A DNA stretch of 64,000 bases from Chitinophaga niabensis (GTDB lineage Bacteria > Bacteroidota > Bacteroidia > Chitinophagales > Chitinophagaceae). This document shows positions 1 through 9,607 of this stretch, in pieces. Position 1 is the stretch's first letter. Every line of letters starts with the position of its first letter. The notes under the pieces are model-generated. The model was not told the origin of the DNA, did not search any database, and saw only the letters and a program-made list of their open reading frames with translations. The translations under genes and the position numbers were made by a program. The stretch is taken from positions 4,965,001-5,029,000 of the forward strand of contig NZ_CP154260.1 in NCBI RefSeq assembly GCF_039545795.1, given 5' to 3'.

Positions 1-2238
1 GAAACGTACACGTTGCCTGTCGCCCCAGTTGGATTGTTTCACGTTTTCACCTAAGGCGAACTTGATGAAACCTCCCCAGTTCTGGAACTTCAGCTCTTCT
101 GCATCTGCACCCCAGCGCAATTTGATCAGCTGGCTTTGACCACCAATGGTGTTAGCAGAGCCATGCAACAGGTGAGAGGAAGTAACACCGCCACTTAACT
201 GGCGGTAGATATTTACATCGTCCGGATTGATCACATCTGCAATACGTACTTCCGATGTAACGGATTGGGAACCTTCATTTACACCACGTGAAATGGCGAT
301 GTGGGAGTGTTCATCCAAAATACCGGGTGTGAGGTGTTTACCGGTACCATCTATTACTTTGGCATTGCCGGCAGCAAGCCCTTTTCCTATCTGTGCGATC
401 TTGCCGTTGCGGACCAGTACATCTGTTCCTTCGAGTTTTCCTTCTTTTTCATTGGTCCATACAGTAGCATTGCGGATCAGCAGATCTTCTGCTTTGGGCA
501 ATGTTTCATATCCATAACCGGAGAAAGGAAAATATATTTTACCGTATTGCGGTGTTTCTTTCTTTTTAGCAGTGTCTGGTTTTGCAACAAAGGCTTTGGA
601 GAAGGTGGCAGTCCAGTTGCTGTATTTACCTTTATCATCTACACCAGAACCACTCCATTTGTTATCTGTTCCGATCACACCACTGAGGCGTAATTGTTGC
701 TTGCTGTCTTTTGTAAGCGGGATGTTCAGTTTTACAAGTTGCCCATCGATATCAATTTTACCGGCGATGGTATCTTTACCCTGGTAAGATAAAGCAGGTG
801 CAGCTTGTGTTCCTTTAATTTCGATGGGGTAAGTAACACCACCAAACTGTAAAGCGTAAGTGCCCCTGATATCACTCCATCCTTCTTCTTTTATGATGTA
901 CTTATTCCCTTGTACCCAGTTTTGATACAACACGGTGTTTTCCTGGAATACAGGGCCTGAAGTGATGATGAAGTTGGCCAGTTTACCGGCATCAAGACTT
1001 CCTACTTTATCATAGGCCTTTAAAACGGTGGCGGGTGTTTTAGTTAAAGCTTCGAGGGCTTTTTGTTCAGTGAGACCATATTCAATGGCTTTGCGCACAC
1101 TGGCGATAAATGATTTCACATCCTTCAGTTCCGCCGCGGTTAAACAGAAAGGGATGTTCGCTTTTTCAAAAGCGGCTGGTTCTGTAGGAGCCAGTTCCCA
1201 ATGTTTCATATCTGCGAGGGCTACGAAACGGGCATCGTTCGGATCTTCCACATCCATAGCCTGGGGGAAATTCAGTGGCAGGATGTAAGTAGCTTTCGTG
1301 GCTGCTATTTCAGGGATACGCTGATATTCATTACCTCCGGCTTTGATCACATACTGCACTCCGAATTCATCGCCGATCTTGTCTGCACGCAGGGCATTCC
1401 ATTTATCATTGGCTTCAAAGATCTGTATGAGTGATTGATTATCATTCCAGGATTGCAGGCTGAGGTTCAGTCCTTCTTTAGCAGGTTGTGTTTTATACCA
1501 TTGCGCATCCAGGTATTGCTGGCGGAGCAGGGCAATCATTCCCATTAAGGATCCGGGATAATCCTGTGTGGAGGAACCTTTATCGAAAGAATAATGTGCG
1601 GATGCTTTTTCGCGGATAACCGTCTGGCTTTCTTTTTCAGCAGAGAGGGTTACCAATGCTCCGGTACCACGGGCAATGCCATCAGCCTGATGGGTCAGCA
1701 CGGTACCAAAACCAGCTTCGCGGAGGTTTTTAGCTTTGGGCTCATCTGCGGAGAATAACTGGATGGCATTCACTTCACTTTTAATAGCCTGGTTCCAGCC
1801 CACTGCACCTTTGGTAGCAGTGAACATCTGGGGGGCTGCTCCAAAAGTACGGCCGCCTCTTTGCTGAGCGGGCATTCCATAATCACTATAGATGTCCACA
1901 AAAGAAGGGTAGATGTATTTCCCTTTACAATCAATGACTACGGCATCTTTAGGGATGGCTACGTTCGGGCCGGCTCCTACGATCTTTCCATCGCGGATCA
2001 CGAGAACGGAGTTACTGAGTGTGGTTTGTGCATCTTTAATAATGGTGGCATGGGTAAAAGCATAGCAGGCTTCTTTAGGTTCAGATACGCCATTTACGGG
2101 CCAGGTTTCCTGGGCACTGGCATTAAAGCCGGCCAGTAATAACCCGATAGCGCCGCATAGGGACGACATCCGGAAGAGGTGCCGTTGGGTCTTCCTTTTT
2201 ACCGGTAAGGCACCGGCAGGGAACGGATTTGATTTCAT
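1..2238 (-). CDS. Tandem amidohydrolase-family protein, 3' part beyond the window edge
   Basis: I translated this by hand: the frame is open from an ATG at 2238 to base 1, giving 746 residues with no stop, so the C-terminus is outside the window. The N-terminus has a basic stretch then a hydrophobic segment ending in NASAQ, a signal peptide; an inner ATG near 2169 is an alternative start. There are two amidohydrolase modules. The first (about residues 55-480) has the strand pattern but a YSD where the metal-binding HxH should be, so it looks catalytically degenerate. The second starts near residue 630 with DEHSHIAISRG, which keeps HxH. It resembles the large periplasmic imidazolonepropionase-like amidohydrolases common in Bacteroidota, whose substrates are mostly unknown (possibly peptides or cyclic amides). 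Divergent from the small gene at 2413. Confidence 0.85.
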   Translation of the reverse strand, partial: MKSNPFPAGALPVKRKTQRHLFRMSSLCGAIGLLLAGFNASAQETWPVNGVSEPKEACYAFTHATIIKDAQTTLSNSVLVIRDGKIVGAGPNVAIPKDAVVIDCKGKYIYPSFVDIYSDYGMPAQQRGGRTFGAAPQMFTATKGAVGWNQAIKSEVNAIQLFSADEPKAKNLREAGFGTVLTHQADGIARGTGALVTLSAEKESQTVIREKASAHYSFDKGSSTQDYPGSLMGMIALLRQQYLDAQWYKTQPAKEGLNLSLQSWNDNQSLIQIFEANDKWNALRADKIGDEFGVQYVIKAGGNEYQRIPEIAATKATYILPLNFPQAMDVEDPNDARFVALADMKHWELAPTEPAAFEKANIPFCLTAAELKDVKSFIASVRKAIEYGLTEQKALEALTKTPATVLKAYDKVGSLDAGKLANFIITSGPVFQENTVLYQNWVQGNKYIIKEEGWSDIRGTYALQFGGVTYPIEIKGTQAAPALSYQGKDTIAGKIDIDGQLVKLNIPLTKDSKQQLRLSGVIGTDNKWSGSGVDDKGKYSNWTATFSKAFVAKPDTAKKKETPQYGKIYFPFSGYGYETLPKAEDLLIRNATVWTNEKEGKLEGTDVLVRNGKIAQIGKGLAAGNAKVIDGTGKHLTPGILDEHSHIAISRGVNEGSQSVTSEVRIADVINPDDVNIYRQLSGGVTSSHLLHGSANTIGGQSQLIKLRWGADAEELKFQNWGGFIKFALGENVKQSNWGDRQRVRF

Positions 2239-2412
2239 GTAAGTTTCAATTTAGAGCGTTAGATGATGGCTGATGACAGGTTTAGATAGAAAATGCCGGC
2301 ATTACAGCTACAAGTGTTAAATTTAACAAATCATTGATCGCTTGCCGTACTATTTTAGTATAAATTTTACGAACGGTATAATACTTGCGGCAACCAGCTT
2401 AACCTAGTCAAT

Positions 2413-2820
2413 ATGAAAAAGAAGAATTGGCCGATCATCATGCTCCTCCTTCTCACGGTGTTTAGTGCCCGGGCACAACAAAAAACCAAATGGGATGCGG
2501 CTGACAAGGCAGACAAAATGAGCGATAAATTGTATCGCGAACTGGATCTCACAAAAGAACAAAATAAAAAGATCCATGATATTAATGAAGATATCTCCCG
2601 CCGCCGGGAAGCGGCTAAAAAAGATACCAGTCTCAAAGCACGTGACCTCATGAAAGTGCGGCAAACGCTGGACGCAGAAAGGAGCAATCGTTTTAAAACA
2701 GTGCTGACACCTGCCCAGTATAAGAAATGGAATGACTGGGAACTGAAGAAGAAAGAGCAGCTGGAAGCTAAAATGGACCGAAAACAGGATAAAAGACAAG
2801 CCCGCAAAGCAAATCGTTGA
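2413..2820 (+). CDS. Small periplasmic Spy/CpxP-like (LTxxQ) protein
   Basis: 135 residues. A signal peptide (basic KKK, hydrophobic core, cleavage near SARAQ at about residue 21) is followed by an almost wholly helical, highly charged chain. LTKEQ (about residues 46-50) and LTPAQ (about 98-102) match the LTxxQ motif of the Spy/CpxP superfamily of periplasmic chaperone-like stress proteins. The C-terminus is a Lys/Arg/Gln-rich helix. The stop codon shares its last base with the ATG of the glycerate kinase gene, so the two are translationally coupled, although no functional link is obvious. Family assignment rests on the motif and fold pattern only. Confidence 0.75.
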   Translation: MKKKNWPIIMLLLLTVFSARAQQKTKWDAADKADKMSDKLYRELDLTKEQNKKIHDINEDISRRREAAKKDTSLKARDLMKVRQTLDAERSNRFKTVLTPAQYKKWNDWELKKKEQLEAKMDRKQDKRQARKANR

Positions 2821-4094
2821 TGGACCAGCACATACAGCAAGCCATTTCCATTTTTGAAAGTGCCGTTGCGGCTGTGCAACCGCGGCAGTTTATGCGTGCC
2901 TGTTTAACGGAGGATACTGTTCTGGGAGAAACCCTGCCAGTCAGTGGCCGCATTTATGTTCTTGGCGCAGGAAAAGCAGCAGCCTCCATGGCCAAAGAGG
3001 CAGAAGATATCCTGGGAGACCGGATCACACAAGGTTTTGTAGTCACTCATCAACCTACTCCTTTCCATTTAAAAAAGATCACTTCTATTATTGCAGGGCA
3101 TCCGGTGCCTGACCTCAACAGCCTGATTGCCACTACCACTATGCTGGAAGTGGCCGGGGGCATACATCCTGATGACGTTGTTATTTTCCTCCTTTCCGGC
3201 GGGGCCTCTTCCCTATTGGCTGATGTACCGGATGGCGCATCCATGGAGGAAGTACAGCAACTGTTCAACAGTTTGCTTAAAAGCGGGGCCAATATCAAAG
3301 AAATGAATGCCGTGCGTAAGCACCTGAGTGCCATCAAGGGAGGGCAGCTGGCTCAAAAGCTAAGCCCGGCGAAGGTTTACACCATTATCCTTTCAGATGT
3401 GCCGGGAGATGATCCGGCTGTAATTGGCTCGGGGCCTACCATTCCTGACCCTTCTACTTTTGCGGATGCCTGGGCGGTGCTGGAAAAATACCAGATCTCC
3501 TCTGGTTTGAAGGAATACGTTAAACAAGGAATGGAAGGGCTACTACCGGAAACGCCTAAAGTATTACCGAATTCCCTTTTTACCATAGCCGCCAGTAATT
3601 ATACTGCCCTGAAAGCAGCCAATGAGAAGGCTTCTGAGATGGGTTTTCATACTATAATATTGCCGGAGCTGATTGTCGGCGAGGCATCTCAGGCGGGTGC
3701 CCGTCTTGCTCAATTGGCCATTGATTACAAAGGCCCCTTTCCGGCCTGCATACTGGCAGGGGGTGAAACTACAGTACAGGTAAAAGGTTCCGGCCGTGGA
3801 GGCAGAAACCAGGAACTGACGCTGGCAGCGGGAATTCAACTAAAAGATGCGCCCCATATCACTTTCCTGTCTGCCGGAACGGATGGGATAGATGGGCCTA
3901 CTGATGCTGCCGGAGCCATTGTGAGTGCAGATATTATGCAGCATGCCCCTGAAGATCCCTTTTCCTATTTAGAGAATAATGATGCCTGGCATTTCTTTGA
4001 ATCCGCGGGAAGCCTTATCAGAACCGGCCATACGCATACTAATGTGATGGATATTATGATCATCCTCCTCCAGAAGCCTGTTAATAGCTATTAA
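2820..4094 (+). CDS. Glycerate 2-kinase, MOFRL (type II) family
   Basis: 424 residues from the ATG at 2820 (a TTG one codon earlier is in frame but inside the preceding stop region). The protein has the layout of the DUF4147/MOFRL glycerate kinases that phosphorylate D-glycerate to 2-phosphoglycerate: an N-terminal Rossmann-like domain with GAGKAAASMA (about residue 50), the phosphate-binding FLLSGGASSLL (about 125), the DVPGDDPAVIGSGPT motif (about 193), and the C-terminal MOFRL domain with GGETTV (about 313), GRGGRNQE (about 325) and SAGTDGIDGPTDAAG (about 350). All key motifs look intact. Next to uxuA, so it may work in sugar-acid breakdown, but this is inference. Confidence 0.93.
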   Translation: MDQHIQQAISIFESAVAAVQPRQFMRACLTEDTVLGETLPVSGRIYVLGAGKAAASMAKEAEDILGDRITQGFVVTHQPTPFHLKKITSIIAGHPVPDLNSLIATTTMLEVAGGIHPDDVVIFLLSGGASSLLADVPDGASMEEVQQLFNSLLKSGANIKEMNAVRKHLSAIKGGQLAQKLSPAKVYTIILSDVPGDDPAVIGSGPTIPDPSTFADAWAVLEKYQISSGLKEYVKQGMEGLLPETPKVLPNSLFTIAASNYTALKAANEKASEMGFHTIILPELIVGEASQAGARLAQLAIDYKGPFPACILAGGETTVQVKGSGRGGRNQELTLAAGIQLKDAPHITFLSAGTDGIDGPTDAAGAIVSADIMQHAPEDPFSYLENNDAWHFFESAGSLIRTGHTHTNVMDIMIILLQKPVNSY

Positions 4095-4196
4095 CAGGAA
4101 GTAATACTTTTTTGAAATCGATTGGATATTTCTTGCGGATTATTTGCATATCCCACATTTGATTCTATTTTTGGGTAACTAAAAAAAGCTTTGAAT

Positions 4197-5366
4197 ATGT
4201 TGAGAATGGAACAGACCTGGCGGTGGTTCGGTCCGAAAGACCCCGTTAGCTTGTCAGATATCCGGCAAGCGGGCGCCACAGGTATCGTTACTGCACTGCA
4301 TCATGTCCCTAACGGCGTTGTATGGACAAAAGAAGAGATCCTACAGAGAAAACACGAGATCGAAGCAGCAGGTCTTACCTGGTCTGTAGTAGAAAGTGTT
4401 CCCGTTCATGAAGATATTAAAACACAAACCGGCCGGTTTAAGGAATACATCAAGAACTATCAGCAGAGCCTGCGTAACCTGGCTGCCTGCGGTATTAATA
4501 TTGTTACCTATAATTTCATGCCTGTTCTGGACTGGACGCGGACTGACTTAGCCTATACGGTGGAAGATGGTTCCAAAGCCCTCCGCTTCGATAAAGCACA
4601 GTTCATGGCATTTGACCTGTTCATGTTGCAAAGACCAGGTGCGGAAAATGATTATCCTGAAGAGGAGATCTCCCGCGCCAAAGAGCAGTTCGACAGTATG
4701 ACGGATGATGAGAAGAGCCTGCTGCAACGGAATATCATTGCGGGTTTGCCGGGTTCTGAAGAGAGTTTCACTCTGGAACAATTCCAGCAGGCCCTGGATA
4801 AATATAAAGATGTGGATGCGATCAAGCTGAAGCTGCATCTCTTCTATTTCCTTCAACAGATTGTACCGGTTGCAGAGGAAGTGGGGATTAAGCTGGCAAT
4901 ACATCCTGATGATCCTCCATTCCCTATCCTTGGATTGCCAAGAGTGGTTAGCACGGAGCAGGATGCCCGTGAATTACTGGCTACGGCTGCATCTCCTGCT
5001 AACGGGCTGTGTTTCTGTACCGGCTCTTACGGGGTGCGGGAAGATAATGATCTGGCCGGAATGGTAGAACGCCTAGGGGATCATATTCACTTTATTCACC
5101 TGCGCGCTACTAAAAGAGATGCACAGGGGAATTTCTATGAAGCGAACCACCTTGAAGGGGATGTAGATATGTATAGCGTAGTGAAGAATATCCTGGCAGT
5201 GATGCAGAAACGGAATGTTTCCATTCCTATGCGGCCGGACCATGGGCATCAGATGCTGGATGATCTGCATAAGAAAACGAACCCAGGTTATAGTGCCATT
5301 GGGCGTTTGAGAGGATTGGCGGAGTTGAGGGGACTGGAGTTAGGGATTGCCGGGGGGATGAAGTAA
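4197..5366 (+). CDS. uxuA: Mannonate dehydratase
   Basis: 389 residues from ATG 4197; an in-frame ATG at 4206 gives [10 protein letters not shown], which is exactly where the family usually begins, and a TTG at 4191 is less likely. The enzyme removes water from D-mannonate to give 2-keto-3-deoxygluconate in glucuronate breakdown. Recognisable UxuA features are the N-terminal [21 protein letters not shown], the long middle segment with [10 protein letters not shown], the metal-binding HPDDPP (about residue 240), CFCTGSYG (about 275), HFIHLRA (about 300) and RPDHGHQM (about 350). Full length for the family. It gives the organism a route for uronates, fitting the alginate-lyase-family gene at 16.9 kb. 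Followed by a terminator at 5378. Confidence 0.96.
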   Translation: MLRMEQTWRWFGPKDPVSLSDIRQAGATGIVTALHHVPNGVVWTKEEILQRKHEIEAAGLTWSVVESVPVHEDIKTQTGRFKEYIKNYQQSLRNLAACGINIVTYNFMPVLDWTRTDLAYTVEDGSKALRFDKAQFMAFDLFMLQRPGAENDYPEEEISRAKEQFDSMTDDEKSLLQRNIIAGLPGSEESFTLEQFQQALDKYKDVDAIKLKLHLFYFLQQIVPVAEEVGIKLAIHPDDPPFPILGLPRVVSTEQDARELLATAASPANGLCFCTGSYGVREDNDLAGMVERLGDHIHFIHLRATKRDAQGNFYEANHLEGDVDMYSVVKNILAVMQKRNVSIPMRPDHGHQMLDDLHKKTNPGYSAIGRLRGLAELRGLELGIAGGMK

Positions 5367-5377
5367 GACTGAATTTG

Positions 5378-5411
5378 GGCCGCGCTGCAAAAGGCGGTCT
5401 TTTATTTTTTC
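5378..5411 (+). terminator. Terminator after uxuA
   Basis: A 6-bp GC stem (GGCCGC pairing with GCGGTC, one G-T wobble, 10-base loop) is followed by TTTTATTTTTT, 12 bases after the uxuA stop. Further T-rich blocks run to about 5500 without a clear second stem. The wording of this block resembles the repeats at 58.3 kb. Confidence 0.65.
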
Positions 5412-5540
5412 AAGAGGGTGTTCTTTATTTTGAGAGGCCCTTTTTGCAGGCAGAGCTTTTTTAGAAAGGTATTTTTTGCAGGACTTTTTTAGAAGTGTGC
5501 TTTTTGAAGTAAAGATATTTTCAGCTTAAAAATATAAAGT

Positions 5541-5575
5541 AAGCCCGGTACAGACGTACCGGGCTTCTTTTTTTT
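5541..5575. terminator. Strong bidirectional terminator between converging uxuA and tolC genes
   Basis: A perfect 11-bp stem (AAGCCCGGTAC / GTACCGGGCTT) with a 4-base loop AGAC is followed on the plus strand by C and eight T. On the minus strand, 36 bases after the TolC stop codon, the stem is followed by a weaker T-rich tract, so it probably ends the efflux operon too. Confidence 0.85.
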
Positions 5576-5601
5576 AACACACACTACAAAAACAATGAAC
5601 C

Positions 5602-6879
5602 CTATTTCCAGAATTCATTGCCGTTCAGTTGTAACAACGCCAGGCTGGATAAAGACAGCTGGTATTGATATTGTATTTTTGACAACTGCGCCTCCAACAT
5701 ACTCGTCTGCGCATTCTGCAGATCCAGGTATGTGATCACACCATTTTTATAACGACTCTGCGCCAACTGCAAAGCACGTTGTGCCTGTTGCAATAATGAC
5801 TCTGCAGTGAGCAAACGCTCCTTGCTGGCTGCGATATCCGACTGCTGTTGTATCACTTCTTTCTGTAAATTGCTTTTCACGTCCTGTGTATTCCACTTCG
5901 CTACTTCTACCTGCTGTGCTGCCATCTTTTCCTGCGTGCGTAATTTCTTACCATGGAAGATGGGCACGCTCAGGCTCACACCTGCATTGTAATTGAACTT
6001 GGCAACGCCGATATCAGGCAGGTAGCCATTTTTAAAACCGGTACCTGCATCCAGGAATAAAGAGGGTTTGTATTGTGCTTTGGCAATTTCTACACCTGTG
6101 GCAGCTACCTTTTCTCTCTCCATAGCAGTTCTGATCGCAGGGTTGTTTTTTAACTCCTGGTCAGTGAGCGAACCGGATACCGGCCATTCAAAACCTGCAT
6201 GAATAGAGTCTTTCGGATGTTCGCCGGTTAAATATTCCAGCGTAGCCATTTGCTTTTGCAGGGAATTGACATAATCTACTTTCCTGTTCCGGTAAGATTC
6301 CAGTTTCACGCGGGTATTGATCAGATCAAGATCAATCGCATCGCCGTGTTTTAGTTTGGCCTCTACCATGCGCTCGGTTTCTTCCAACAGTTTGATGTTG
6401 GCTTCCTGCACATTAATATTATTATAGAGGTAGGCAATGTTCAGGTAAACATTGGCTACATCGTAAGCCAGTTGATCTTTCGCTTCTGTAGTTTGTGAAC
6501 CCAGCAGGTTTGCTTCTGCCTGGCTTTGTTTGATCTGGCTGCCGCTTTTTCCAAAGTCCAGCAATAACTGGCGGGCTTCGATGCCTGCATTCACATTTTC
6601 GGAAGGCACAGGCTGGAAGGTGAAGTCACTTCCGGGGAGCTGTACTTTCGGCACGGGGTACACATGACTGTAACTGGCAGCACCATTCACTGTTGGAAGG
6701 CGGTTGGCTTTTGAAAGTTCTATCTGCCCTGCAGCGATACGCTGCTGGGTTTCCATCGATTTGATCTTTGCATGGTGATCAAATGTTTGCTGTACCATCA
6801 CTTTCAGGTCATCAGGCACTGTTTGTGCAGATGCGCTGAGTGCAGTAAAAGCGAGTATGGTGATGAATATCTTTTTCAT
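5602..6879 (-). CDS. TolC-family outer-membrane efflux channel
   Basis: 425 residues from the ATG at 6879; an upstream TTG in frame would overlap the spacer after the MFS gene and is rejected. A signal peptide ends near SASAQ. The body shows two repeats of long amphipathic helices, typical of TolC/OEP proteins that form a trimeric periplasmic tunnel: VYLNIAYLYNN in the first and QARYKNGV-like QSRYKNGVITYLDLQNAQ near the C-terminus in the second. It is the last gene of an emrA-emrB-tolC operon on the minus strand, 18 bases after the transporter stop, and would provide the outer-membrane exit for the EmrAB-type pump. Confidence 0.93.
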   Translation of the reverse strand: MKKIFITILAFTALSASAQTVPDDLKVMVQQTFDHHAKIKSMETQQRIAAGQIELSKANRLPTVNGAASYSHVYPVPKVQLPGSDFTFQPVPSENVNAGIEARQLLLDFGKSGSQIKQSQAEANLLGSQTTEAKDQLAYDVANVYLNIAYLYNNINVQEANIKLLEETERMVEAKLKHGDAIDLDLINTRVKLESYRNRKVDYVNSLQKQMATLEYLTGEHPKDSIHAGFEWPVSGSLTDQELKNNPAIRTAMEREKVAATGVEIAKAQYKPSLFLDAGTGFKNGYLPDIGVAKFNYNAGVSLSVPIFHGKKLRTQEKMAAQQVEVAKWNTQDVKSNLQKEVIQQQSDIAASKERLLTAESLLQQAQRALQLAQSRYKNGVITYLDLQNAQTSMLEAQLSKIQYQYQLSLSSLALLQLNGNEFWK

Positions 6880-6897
6880 TTTGTTTAACAAGTTTGT

Positions 6898-8478
6898 TTA
6901 GTGCGCATGTTCCGCCGCTTCTTTGATGGCTGCTGCGCTCAGATTACGTTTCTTTACAAAGAACATCAATGGTAACACGCATATAAAGAAGATCCCTACA
7001 ATCCGGAATGTATCCAGATAAGAAAGGATATAAGCCTGCTTTGATACAATTCCATCCAGCATATTCAAACCCACATGATGTGCCTGCGCAGCATCCATCC
7101 CTTTAGATGCGAGTGCGTTGGTGGTTTGTTGCAAACGGGCTACTGCTTCAGGACTATCAGGTGTGATATAATTCAGTAACTGTGTACGGTGCTCTGCATA
7201 TTGCTTCGCTACATAAGTGTTCATGAATGCAATACCAAAGGCACCACCCAATTGCCGTAACATATTATTGATGGCAATACCCTGTGGCATTTCCATGGGT
7301 GTTAAGCCAGACACTGCCTGAGAAGTAAGCGGAACTGTTAAGGTAGCTGCTCCCAGCCCACGTAATAAAAGCGGCACAAAAAAGAAGGCAACTCCGGCTT
7401 CAGGACTGGCAGTAGACATCCAGAAACAGAAGATGGCGAAAATGATGAACCCGGATGAAATGAGGTATTTGGACGGAAGTCCTTTTTGCATAGCCTTACC
7501 TGCTATGGGCATCATAATAGCTGCCACAATAGCTCCCGGAAGTAATGATTCTCCTGTAAGCGTAGGTGTATAGCTCATTACTCTTTGCATCCATACAGGG
7601 TATACGAACATGGAACAATACATCCCTAAGCCCATGATAAAAGTGAGCAAGGTGGTAATGGCCAGCGTTCGGTTCTTCATCACTTTGAGGTTCACGGCCG
7701 GTGCGTCTGTTGTTAGTTCCCACCAGATAAATCCAATAAAAGAAATGGCTGCGACCACGGTAAGCACTATAATATGTGTGGCTGCAAACCAGTCTTCCGA
7801 CTGCCCTTTCTCCAGTATATATTGCAGGCTGCCCACCCAGCTGATGAGTAAAGCAATACCGAGATAATCTATCTTGATAGCTTTCCGGTTGATGTTGTAC
7901 TCGTGTTCCTGTTTGTCGATAAACGTAAACACCAGGAATGCTGCGATGATACCTACAGGTACGTTGATGTCGAAGATGAGTGACCAGTGGAAGTTATCTA
8001 CGATCACACCACCCAATGTTGGTCCTATCGTTGGCCCGATGATCACACCCATACCAAAGATGGCAGAGGCGGTAGGCCTTTCGGATATTTCAAACGCATC
8101 GAACAGGATGGATTGGGAAGTGGACAATAAAGCACCACCACCTATACCTTGTATAAAACGCCATGCAACTAATTCCCAAAGAGAACCGGAAACGCCGCAC
8201 ATATAAGAAGCGAACGTAAAAATGATAATGGAGGCGAGATAGTAGTTCTTTCTTCCGAAGTAGGAAGCCAGAAAACCCGTCATGGGGATAACGATCACGT
8301 TTGCGATCGCGTAAGCAGTGATCACCCAGGAAGCATCTTCAATAGTTGCTCCAAGGTTACCGCTGATCTGCGATAATGCAACGTTTACGATCGTAGTATC
8401 GATCAGCTCCAACATAGTGGCAGAAATAACGGTGGCCACTATGATCCATTTGGCAAAGCCTTGCGGTTTGGGTGCCAT
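6898..8478 (-). CDS. EmrB/QacA-type MFS drug transporter (DHA2, 14 TM)
   Basis: 526 residues with about 14 hydrophobic segments. The N-terminal LELIDTTIVNVALSQIS is the DHA2 motif D1 (LDxTxVNVAL), and GFLASYFGRKNYY is the loop 2-3 MFS motif A. FQGIGGGALLSTS and GPTIGPTLGGVIVD match motifs B and C of drug/proton antiporters. It lies directly after the EmrA-type adaptor (4-base gap) and before TolC, giving a complete tripartite pump across both membranes. Likely controlled by the divergent MarR protein. The substrates cannot be read from the sequence. Confidence 0.95.
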   Translation of the reverse strand: MAPKPQGFAKWIIVATVISATMLELIDTTIVNVALSQISGNLGATIEDASWVITAYAIANVIVIPMTGFLASYFGRKNYYLASIIIFTFASYMCGVSGSLWELVAWRFIQGIGGGALLSTSQSILFDAFEISERPTASAIFGMGVIIGPTIGPTLGGVIVDNFHWSLIFDINVPVGIIAAFLVFTFIDKQEHEYNINRKAIKIDYLGIALLISWVGSLQYILEKGQSEDWFAATHIIVLTVVAAISFIGFIWWELTTDAPAVNLKVMKNRTLAITTLLTFIMGLGMYCSMFVYPVWMQRVMSYTPTLTGESLLPGAIVAAIMMPIAGKAMQKGLPSKYLISSGFIIFAIFCFWMSTASPEAGVAFFFVPLLLRGLGAATLTVPLTSQAVSGLTPMEMPQGIAINNMLRQLGGAFGIAFMNTYVAKQYAEHRTQLLNYITPDSPEAVARLQQTTNALASKGMDAAQAHHVGLNMLDGIVSKQAYILSYLDTFRIVGIFFICVLPLMFFVKKRNLSAAAIKEAAEHAH

Positions 8479-8482
8479 ACTA

Positions 8483-9526
8483 TTAGTATTTTAAAGCTAC
8501 TTCTACGCTCAGGCCTGCGCGAAGCTTGTCGAGGTATTGGTCTGCGTTATCAATAGAGATCTTAACAGGAACCCTTTGCACGATCTTTACGAAGTTACCG
8601 GTAGCATTATCCGGAGGCAGCAAAGAAAACTTAGCACCGGTGGCTCTTGAAATAGCTGCTACATGGCCTTTCAGGTGAAGATCACTGAATCCGTCTATCT
8701 CAATTTCTGCTTCCTGCCCTACTGTGATATGCGGTAATTGTGTTTCTTTGAAGTTCGCTACGATGTAAAATCCATTCTCATCCACAATAGTGAAAAGGCT
8801 TTGACCAGCTTGTACAAACTGACCGGGCTCTACATTCTTTCTTCCGATCTTACCTGTGATATTGGCGGTGATATTGGTATAGCCCAGTTTGAGTTTCATC
8901 TGATCGATCTGTGCTTTTTTACTGGCCACCAAAGCTTCTGCCTGTGTTACTTTTGCGGCTGCTACGGATACACTGGAACGGGCCAGCGTGATATTGTCCT
9001 GTGCGGCGAGGTATTGTTTTTCGTTGGTGAGACTGGCAGATTTGGTATCGTCCAGCTGGCGGTTGGTGATGGCCTGATCGTCAAAAAGACTTTGATCTCT
9101 GCGGAGATCTGCGTTGGCCTTTTCTTTCCGCACCAGGGCTACCTGTGCATTTGCGGAAGCTACACTGATACCTGCATTGGCATTTCCTAAACTTGCACGG
9201 GCAGATAATAAGTCCGCCTGCGCCTGCTGGTAATCCGCTTCGGCCTGTTGTAATGCGATGCGGTATTCCTCATCGTCAATAGCTAATAAAGTGTCCTTTT
9301 GTTTTACATTTCCGTAGTCCTGTACATACAGGTTCTTTACGTAACCGGAAACCCGGGCGATCACAGGAGCGGAATGTCCTTCTACCTGTGCATTGTCTGT
9401 TGTTTCATGGTGACTGGCGTACATCCATTGGCGGATGCCGAAAATACCTGCGAGGATAAGGATGCCGATGAAAATAAGGCGCACTGCTAACTTCCCTTTC
9501 CGGGGATTGGCTTTTGTTGTTTCCAT
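8483..9526 (-). CDS. EmrA/HlyD-family membrane-fusion protein
   Basis: 347 residues from the ATG at 9526 (METTKANPRKG); a longer reading to 9577 would run into the promoter. One N-terminal membrane helix (about residues 13-32, LIFIGILILAGIFGI), then a biotinyl-lipoyl half-motif (NAQVEGHSAPVIARVSGYV, about 44-62), a long coiled-coil hairpin, and the second lipoyl half with LGYTNITANITGKIG. A beta-barrel follows, with FKETQLPHITVGQEAEIEID. It connects the inner-membrane EmrB-type transporter to the TolC channel. First gene of the operon. Confidence 0.95.
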   Translation of the reverse strand: METTKANPRKGKLAVRLIFIGILILAGIFGIRQWMYASHHETTDNAQVEGHSAPVIARVSGYVKNLYVQDYGNVKQKDTLLAIDDEEYRIALQQAEADYQQAQADLLSARASLGNANAGISVASANAQVALVRKEKANADLRRDQSLFDDQAITNRQLDDTKSASLTNEKQYLAAQDNITLARSSVSVAAAKVTQAEALVASKKAQIDQMKLKLGYTNITANITGKIGRKNVEPGQFVQAGQSLFTIVDENGFYIVANFKETQLPHITVGQEAEIEIDGFSDLHLKGHVAAISRATGAKFSLLPPDNATGNFVKIVQRVPVKISIDNADQYLDKLRAGLSVEVALKY

Positions 9527-9563
9527 TGTAGTGTGTGTTTTGTACGATTTTATTTTATGGGAA

Positions 9564-9594
9564 CAAAGGTAAACCAAGTTGACATAATAGACAA
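9564..9594 (-). promoter_or_regulatory. Predicted promoter of the emrA-emrB-tolC operon
   Basis: Reading the minus strand, TTG (9594-9592) is followed after 20 bases by TACCTTTG (9571-9564), matching the Bacteroidota TTTG / TAnnTTTG promoter. It lies 38 bases before the adaptor start codon. The -33 box sits inside one arm of the inverted repeat at 9587-9607. Confidence 0.65.
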
Positions 9595-9607
9595 CTAATT
9601 TGTCTAT
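9587..9607. promoter_or_regulatory. Probable MarR operator shared by two divergent promoters
   Basis: A perfect 8-bp inverted repeat, ATAGACAA and TTGTCTAT, with a 5-base spacer CTAAT. Size and form are typical of a MarR dimer site. Each arm contains the -33 TTG of one of the divergent promoters, so a bound dimer would block both the pump operon and the regulator gene. Confidence 0.7.

Noticed and set aside
6880..6891. Longer start (TTG) for the first TolC gene
   Set aside because: The ATG at 6879 gives a normal signal peptide; the extra residues have no support.
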